A stretch of DNA of 64,000 nt from Drosophila miranda. Taxonomy: Eukaryota > Arthropoda > Insecta > Diptera > Drosophilidae. This document shows, piece by piece, positions 57,846-64,000 of this stretch. Location: positions 1,860,001-1,924,000 of the forward strand of contig NW_022881625.1 in the NCBI RefSeq assembly GCF_003369915.1, written 5' to 3'. The translations under genes and the position numbers were made by a program. Each line of letters starts with the position of its first letter. Position 1 is the first letter of the stretch. The notes beneath the pieces are model-generated. The model was given only the letters and a program-made list of their open reading frames with translations. It ran no database searches and was not told the origin of the DNA.

Positions 57846-57958
57846 CATGGCAATCTGAATGTTTTGATGGCGGCAGCGTCCGTTGTTCATTTTTGTTGTG
57901 GCATGCGAGTGATATGCATTTGTCATTTAATCCAATGCAGTGGCAGAGATGTGTCCAA

Positions 57959-60644
57959 TTAGTACACAGCGTTCCAGGATATCTGGTTGTCAAGATGGTA
58001 CCTCATGTTGCGGGCGTAGGCCTTAATGTCATCCATGGAGTCGTCATCTTTCCACATCTCATCGTCATCATTTTCTTCATCCATTTCAGGATCCGTTTCT
58101 GGAATGGCGGCTGGCGTTGGCCCTAACGTTTTTTGTGGTGGCTGTGATCGTGGTGGTTTCTTTGACCGCCTGGCTGCTGGAGCTGGGGCAACCACTGTTG
58201 CTGCTGCCATTGTTGGTGGATTTTCCGATTTAACTGCAACTGCTGGAGTTGCCGTCACTGCCTGGGATTGGATGAGCGAGGTGAGTAGTGACATCGGCAC
58301 TTCCAGCCTCTTTTCCAATCGCGTCATCCTCTGCGTATTCTCCAACAGTGCCTGGCTGCAGGATCCCTCGAAAGATTGGCGTTTCGGCTGCATCTTCTGC
58401 CGGGAGCGGTTGTTGGCAAACTGCTGCTGCTGCTGCTGCTGCTGTCGCTGTTGTTGTTCGCGCTGCGGCTGCTGTTGCAGCTGCTGTAGCTGCTGCTGTT
58501 GTGGTGCCTGGGAACGGCTCAATGGCTGCTCTGGACGTCGTCGCCCAGTGCGTGGGCCAGAGGCAGCAGGCGTCTGTTTTTTTGTCTGAATTGGCTGCTG
58601 CTGCTTCTGCTTCTGCTGATGTTGTTGTCCTCTTCGTCGCCCAGGAGAGGAGACATTGAGTGGCGTCCATGCTGCCTGCTGCTGCTGCTGTCCGCGCCAG
58701 GGATTGGCTGGCGTTTGAGCTGGCTGTTGCTGCTGCTGCTGTCGGCGCCCTGGATGTGCTGGTGTTGTTTTTGCTGGTGGCTGCTGCTCTGGCAATGGCT
58801 GCAGAAGCGAGCTGCGCTTGCGACGCAACTCCTGCATGGCCACTCGGTGCGACAGAAGGCGGCCCCTTGCTGCCTTGAATGCCGGACATCCCTTGTAGGC
58901 GCTGATGTGGGCGCCCTGGCAATTGGCGCATTTAGGGGCGTCTGCCCTTGGCTTGGCACATGCCGTGGACGCGTGGGCACCCGCACACTTCATACAGACG
59001 AATGAACGCCTGCAGTAGGTGCGGGTGTGCCCAAAAGCCTGACATCTGTGGCACTGGGCTGGGTCCACTGGCTTGGCCTGCCTCTCAACGATCACCAACT
59101 AGTTGCCCAGCTGGGTTAATTGGAGGACATCGTGGTGGCTTTCATCCGGCTTGGGGGCTATCTCCAACTCGAACTGGTCGAGTGGCTGTCCATCGGATCT
59201 CGCTTTAATGGCTCTAATAAATTTAACTGAATAGCCCAGTTCGGCCATCTGATTTGTTATTAGTTGGGTGCTTGTGGAGTGGTGGAGATCTCGCACGACG
59301 ATCCGTAGCCCACGGTCACTCTTGTGCTAGTGTGTGTAGTGGCCAGTCATCGCCTCGTTGCCGCCGCCATCGCCCAGGATTGCCATGATGGCATCCCTGG
59401 TAGCCATGTCGCGGGCCTGGATACGGACACCATTGCGGCTGATGAGCTTGGTGTGATAGCTACTGTTGCCCACCCTCGGGTCATTCTGCAGCTTGTCCAG
59501 AATGGGCATAATGTCGGGGACAGCTGGCAGAATGATGGGGGGGGGGGGGAATAATTGTCGTTGGTTGGTGCTGTCGCTGCAGCATCCGAATTTGTCTGGC
59601 ATTGGGCATACTCAGGGAGGGCAGCTGGATCAGCCCAACGCCGACGCCGCTGCTGCTGCTGTGGGTTCCTGTGCCGCAACTACTAGTTGCATTTGCAGGT
59701 GAGTGAGGTAGAGCTAGTGGAGCATTGGCAGTGGCAGGGGCAGGGGCAGGGGCAGGGGCGGGGGCGGGGGCAGGGGCATTTTGTGTAATTGTCCGCTGAT
59801 GTTGTTGCTGGTTTGATTGTTGGTGATGATGGGGATGGTTTTGAATTTGGGGGATATGGGCTTTGCTTGCCTGTTGGTTGGTACTTTCCCGGAGTCGTCG
59901 TTTGGCCGATGCATGATTGGCATCCAAATTGTCGTCGTCATCGTCGTCATCAAACTCAACAACCATGACATCACTGTCATCATCATCGTCATCATCATCA
60001 ACCTCGGCGCGGACGCGCTTCAGTGGCGAACGGGCCGCTGCAGCAGAGATGGATGGGATATCATCGGTATTGGCTGTGTTTGTTGCCGTTGGCTGATGTT
60101 GTTGTTTTTGATGTTGATGTGTTTGCTGCTGCTGATGTTCCTCTGGCGGCGGTGGTGGGGGGGGGTCCGCCTGTTAACATTGCTGTTAACAGGCATCGTC
60201 GTCTGGCTGCCGACGTAATTGTAGTTGTCGTTTTTGTGTTTGATGTCGCTGTTTGTGTGCTGATGTATGTCATCATTGTTTTTGTGGTTGTGGTTGTGGT
60301 ATTGGCTGTGTGCATTGCATTTGGAACTGCTGCTGTGGCCGATCGAGCGGGGTTTGTGCCATGGCTGCGGTTCGAGTTCGAACTCTCTCCCGAACGGGCA
60401 CTCGAACACGAATCTTTTGTTGGCTGCTGTTCGTGCAGAGGCTGCTCGAGTGCCCTCTCGTACTGTCGCTGGTACGAGGTCGTTACCCGCTCTCTTTTCG
60501 CCTTCTCTCGCTCCTTGCTGTTTCCGGCTCTCTCCACACCATGCATCGGCATACGGTGCATCGATACGTGTCTGTGTGTGTTGGAGTGTGGGAAGCGGAA
60601 TTATTGGCGCGCTTGGTACCGCTTGGCTTGGCTTGGCTTGACAT
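57959..60644 (-). pseudogene. T6 gag: best-preserved knuckle and C-terminal region
   Basis: The frame from about 59098 to the stop at 57959 is open for 379 residues and holds CHRCQAFGHTRTYC, CMKCAGAHASTAC and CANCQGAHISAYKGC, the Gln-rich part and the acidic end with SWNAVY. Immediately upstream a TAG at about 59099-59101 replaces Gln (LGN-stop-LVIVERQ), and the conserved LHHSTSTQLITNQ domain lies before it. Further breaks lie near a C run (about 59535-59547). The first frame-1 ATG is at 60644 (MSSQAKP). Confidence 0.7.
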
Positions 60645-61173
60645 TGCGGTGCTTTGGGTTAAGGGCTCTCAGTGCTCCAACAGGGGAGGGGCTGAGAGGC
60701 TGGGGTGTGAGCCGCCAGCAACCAAGCGCGTTGCTTTATTAATATATATATATTTTTTTTTTTTTTTCGGCAGTATATGTCTTGATTTAATTTATGTACA
60801 TTTTTGTGTTTGTTTTACAATACAACTTTAAATGACACTCAAACACACACTAGTACATTTGATGGCACAATAAACTTTACAAACAGATAATACTGCAGCA
60901 ACGAAACACTTGTAACCTCGAAATAGGCCCGCAGCCAGCGGGGGGGGGAGAAAGGGAAAAAGAGAGACACTAAATATTCGGCACTTTGACGGAGGGACTT
61001 AACTAAACCTCGAACACGTCTCGACTCCACAACGTTCACGACACGACTTTTCCTTTGGACAGAGACCCAGACTCGAGACCAATCCACGATCGGGGCAAAA
61101 GGCTCCAAAAGTACGAATTGTCAAGAGGGGGGAGGGGGGACTCGTCAAGTGTGTGTAATAGTGTGTCAAGTGT

Positions 61174-61580
61174 TTTTTTTTTTTTTTTTCTGTATTAACT
61201 CTTAATTTTTTTAAATTTTATAAGCCTGGGACTTAACTAAAGCTAGACAGGGAGCTGTATTAAGTTGGAGAGACCGGCAAGAAGTTCCGGGTATCTGCGG
61301 GACGGCCGCAAAGCATTGCTTCGCAGGGACCATGGTTCCTCCTAGCCACTCTCGTTCCTTCGGCGCTCGCACCTACGCAGCTCCTTCATGGCGCCGGCTG
61401 CAAAGTGGCTCCAGGCCGACCATACCATGGGGTCTTCCACAATCTTCTCGATCAGGTTGTTCGGCGTGAGCTGCCCGCCGGCGGCTCGCCACAACTCCTC
61501 CCTAATAAGTGAGAAGCGCCCACATTGAAAAATGATGTGCTCAGCGTCTTCAGTGGCGTCGCCGCACCACGAGCAGTTCG
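61174..61580 (-). mobile_element. 5'-truncated LINE stub with 13-bp target duplication
   Basis: Inserted in T7 between copies of GTGTGTCAAGTGT (61161-61173 and 61581-61593). On the - strand it encodes the last 79 codons of a LINE ORF2 (stop at 61342-61344). They contain the motif CSWCGDATEDAEHIIFQC and end KELRRCERRRNESG. A 3' UTR of about 150 bp and a poly(A) of about 18 follow. The motif is typical of R1/LOA-type elements, but the sequence differs from the LINE at 62928-64000, so it is a second family. Confidence 0.85.
61342..61580 (-). pseudogene. ORF2 C-terminal fragment of the LINE stub
   Basis: 79 open codons with a Cys-x2-Cys..His..Cys motif and a Trp-rich helix (MVWSAWSHFAAGAMKEL). 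There is no RT or endonuclease sequence. It is truncated at the 5' end, as expected for incomplete target-primed reverse transcription. Confidence 0.75.
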
Positions 61581-62927
61581 GTGTGTCAAGTGTGTGTGTG
61601 TGTGTGTGTGGTGTGAGTCAAGAAAGTAAAGTGGGGCCACGCTCGAAAGTATGCTGTCTCTTCTTTGTAATTCTCCCTAACTTAAAACTTGATGTTTTGT
61701 TGGCTGTAATGCGGTGTGTGGTCTTCAGTCCCCTCTACTACCCTTGCCGCCTGCTGAGGGCAGACGACTAGGAATGTAGCATGTACATGTGGGCGAGCAG
61801 TTTATAGGGGGCGTAATTGTTTTATGCGAAGACTAGCATTTTTGGCTCAATTTAGGCCGTAGTGATGGTGGTGTGGCGGCAACTGATGCTGATTTGAAAG
61901 TCGATTTGAAACCGATAATCAATTGTCAGCACCGTTGCCGCCGAAGATTTTTATCACAGATTGTAATATTTTTGTAGTGGGGTGTCGGAGAACCGCACTA
62001 ATTACGAAAATAACAATGGGGGGAAGAAGGGTTAAAGAAATGAGATCGAAAATTCAGAAAGTGCAGTGTTGCAACACGTAGTCAATTGAGGAATAGATAA
62101 AGAGAAAAAGGTAAACAATGCAGGTGCTTTGCGTGGAAAATAAGAGGAAATACACTAAAATAAAAAAGAGACAAGCACTTGCAGAAATAACAATACAGAT
62201 AAGTAGTAGACTGGAGTGAAGACGACGGAATAACAGGTAATAAAAGAGATACTACACTGGAACAAAGACGAGACAAAACAGGTACAATTGATTTACGTTT
62301 ACAATTTTACAATAAACATAACAATTGAAAATAATGTCTATATCTTTTTTTTCTATAATTACAGGGAAGACAAGAAACAGCGGAGCATCGGCCGGCATAG
62401 CAAAACACAATGCTTGTAAAGGCATTGCGTTGCATACCGGCCGACCCCGTCGTCCCCCCTGGTCGTCGAAATTGGCGTCGTCCGAAGTCGTCAGAAGTAG
62501 GTGCAATTAGCACCTCGTCGTCGTTGTGGCTGTGGCTGCCCTCTTGGAGAACCAGTGGCACTGGTCCTGGGAGCCAGGAGTAGACGGCACACATATTACT
62601 GTGGCGACACGGGTCCGGCCGCCAAAGTGAAATGGATGTGAGTGTGTGTGTGCGTCGGCAATTGTGGCCCTAATGTAGAGCGAGTGGCACTGGTCCGGCC
62701 ACCAGTTGTGGGCAATGGCGGACAACGACACACATAACTCGAACGGGACAGGTCCGGCCGCCCAAGTGTAATGGGTGTTTGTGTGTGTGTGCGTCGGCAA
62801 TTGTGGCCCTAATGTAGAGCGAGTGGCACTGGTCCGGCCACCAGCTGTGGGCAATGGCGGACAACGACACACCTACTCGAACGGCACAGGTCCGGCCGCC
62901 CAAGTGTAATGGATGTTTGTGTGTGTG

Positions 62928-64000
62928 TTTTTTTTTTTTTTTTTTTTTATTGGGAAAACAATTTATATTTATAAAATAACAATTATGGCTGGGAAGGGGT
63001 GGGGGGGGGGGGTCCGCTCCCGCGGGACTGCCGCTAGGCATTACTTCGCGGTGCGGGCTGTGGGGTCATCCTTCTGGCTTAGTTTGTCCGGCTTCGCTCC
63101 AGCCTGCGCAGCTCCTTGATCACGCTTGCTGCCATGTAGGCGACCGCGTTCCAAGATTGCTCATCGGCTAGCATCTGGTCGGTGAGGGTGTCCACACTCA
63201 CTTCTGCAAGCGTCTCCCCTAGCCTCGTTCGTTCTCGCAAGAAGCGGGGGCATACAAAGAAGACGTGCTCTGCATCCTCGTCGACTCCAGGCCCGCAGCA
63301 GCTGCAATACGGGTCGTCAGCATGCCTAAAGCGATGCAGGTACTGCTTGAAGCAGCCATGCCCCGTCAGCAGTTGGCCCAAATAATGGTCCATTTGGCCG
63401 TGCCTTCTTCGCAGCCATGGGCTAAGCTGGGGAAGGAGACGTCTGGTCCACCTCCCTTTTGCCGCTTGGTCCCAGCGCCGTTGCCACTGGGCTATAGTGC
63501 GCTCTCGCCGCTCGCTGGCTACCTCCACTCCGCTCTGCCGCTCAGCTGCCAGGAGATCCAGTGGGACCATGCCTGCCACAATAAGTGCGGCGTCTTCAGA
63601 CACCGTCCGGAAGCAGCATGTAACCCTCAGGGCACAGCGTCGGTATGCGCTTCTGCAGTCTCTGCTGTATGTGGAAACCATCATTGCTGGTGCCCACACT
63701 GCTGATCCATATTAGATTATGGAGGTGACCACCCCAGCGATGAGCTGCCTGCTACGCTGCCGTGGTCCCCCTGTATTGGCCATCATCCTGCTTATGGCCG
63801 CCGTTGCTGCAGTCGCTTTTGCGCTGGCGTATTCCAGGTGGGCCTTGAAGTTCAGCCTCTGGTCCATCATTACCCCTAGGTACTTTAGCGCAGGCTTGGT
63901 CCTGATGATCGTGCTACCGACTCTCACGCATGCCTGCTCGACCTTTTTTCTGCTGCTCATTAGCACAGCCTCCGTCTTCTTCTCCGCCAATGCTAGCCCG
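62928..64000 (-). mobile_element. R1/LOA-type LINE, 3' part (runs off the window)
   Basis: The same family as 26982-31942, in the opposite orientation. It has a poly(A) tail of about 20 (62928-62947), a 3' UTR with AATAAA-like TTCCCAATAAA and a long C run (near 63001-63012), then the ORF2 C-terminus. It was inserted into the (TG)n of a T7 repeat. It shows that the other copy has lost its 3' end. Confidence 0.8.
63079..64000 (-). pseudogene. ORF2 C-terminal region of the R1/LOA-type LINE
   Basis: The - strand frame from the window edge reads EKKTEAVLMSSRKKVEQACV and LGVMMDQRLNFKAHLEYASA, then a TAA at about 63709-63711 (Leu in the other copy), then on to CSCCGPGVDEDAEHVFFVC and the end RRLERSRTN at 63079. 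The 19-bp and 18-bp segments missing from the copy in T2 are present here. Apart from the one stop the frame is unbroken. Confidence 0.8.

Larger units (their letters stand above)
55687..60744 (-). mobile_element. T6: inverted T element, gag 5' part deleted
   Basis: Read on the - strand: leader from 60744, gag to 57959, tandem repeats, distal 3' UTR, and an oligo(A) junction to the M4 leader at 55680-55686. The leader joins gag internally at CCCAAAG-CACCGC (near 60655), so the N-terminal gag region is missing. The sequence CCAAAGC occurs at both ends of the lost segment in T3, which points to a microhomology deletion. Confidence 0.75.
60768..62927 (-). mobile_element. T7: 3' UTR of an inverted T element
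   Basis: Distal 3' UTR (60768 to about 62290) and tandem repeats (about 62590-62927), interrupted by a LINE stub (61174-61580) and cut by an R1/LOA-type LINE at 62928. The junction with T6 has the longest A run in the window (about 15), followed by TATATATATATTAATAAAGC. The hairpin is present near 61875-61945. Confidence 0.75.

Overview
The window is insect heterochromatin, very probably from a Drosophila species. Three things point there: a fragment that I recognise as the first coding exon of the ABC transporter Mdr65, several jockey-clade and R1/LOA-type LINEs, and a Ty3/gypsy element primed by an insect-type tRNA-Lys. No intact, complete single-copy gene is visible. Almost everything is mobile DNA plus a multi-copy cassette of captured host-gene pieces.

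The backbone is a repeated retroelement that I call 'T' (about 5.5 kb when complete; best copy 32060-37591). It encodes only a Gag: three jockey-type CCHC knuckles, poly-Q tracts and acidic tracts. It has no endonuclease or reverse transcriptase, carries a long 3' region of (CA)n/GGCCGGACC tandem repeats, and is joined head to tail to its neighbours through short variable A runs. This is the architecture of the telomeric HeT-A-type elements. T copies run on the + strand from 1 to 38929 (T0, T1, T2 tail, T3, T4) and on the - strand from about 55680 to 62927 (T6, T7), so the array changes orientation inside the window. Every gag copy is broken.

T1 is split by a Ulysses/Osvaldo-like LTR retrotransposon (2977-16583, - strand, 2.29-kb LTRs, CAAT target duplication). 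That element has lost most of pol and is itself split by a jockey-clade LINE (7736-12422, + strand, 12-bp target duplication). T2 carries an R1/LOA-type LINE (26982-31942). T7 carries a short LINE stub (61174-61580) and the 3' end of a second R1/LOA-type LINE (62928-64000).

The most unusual part is a chimeric cassette of about 4.3 kb. It holds the T tail and leader, a two-exon small basic protein gene (gene 1), Mdr65 exon 1 with its splice donor, an unrecognised 3'-terminal exon ending in EVYV, and a block of degenerate Gag-knuckle repeats. It is present once on the + strand (19023-23480, followed by a partial second knuckle block and a 111-bp satellite) and four times in tandem on the - strand (38930-55680). 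The two halves read T-T-cassette in opposite directions, so the window looks like an old inverted duplication with later amplification and decay. Gene 1 is intact in three of five copies. Many frameshifts lie in or beside homopolymers, so some could be assembly errors.
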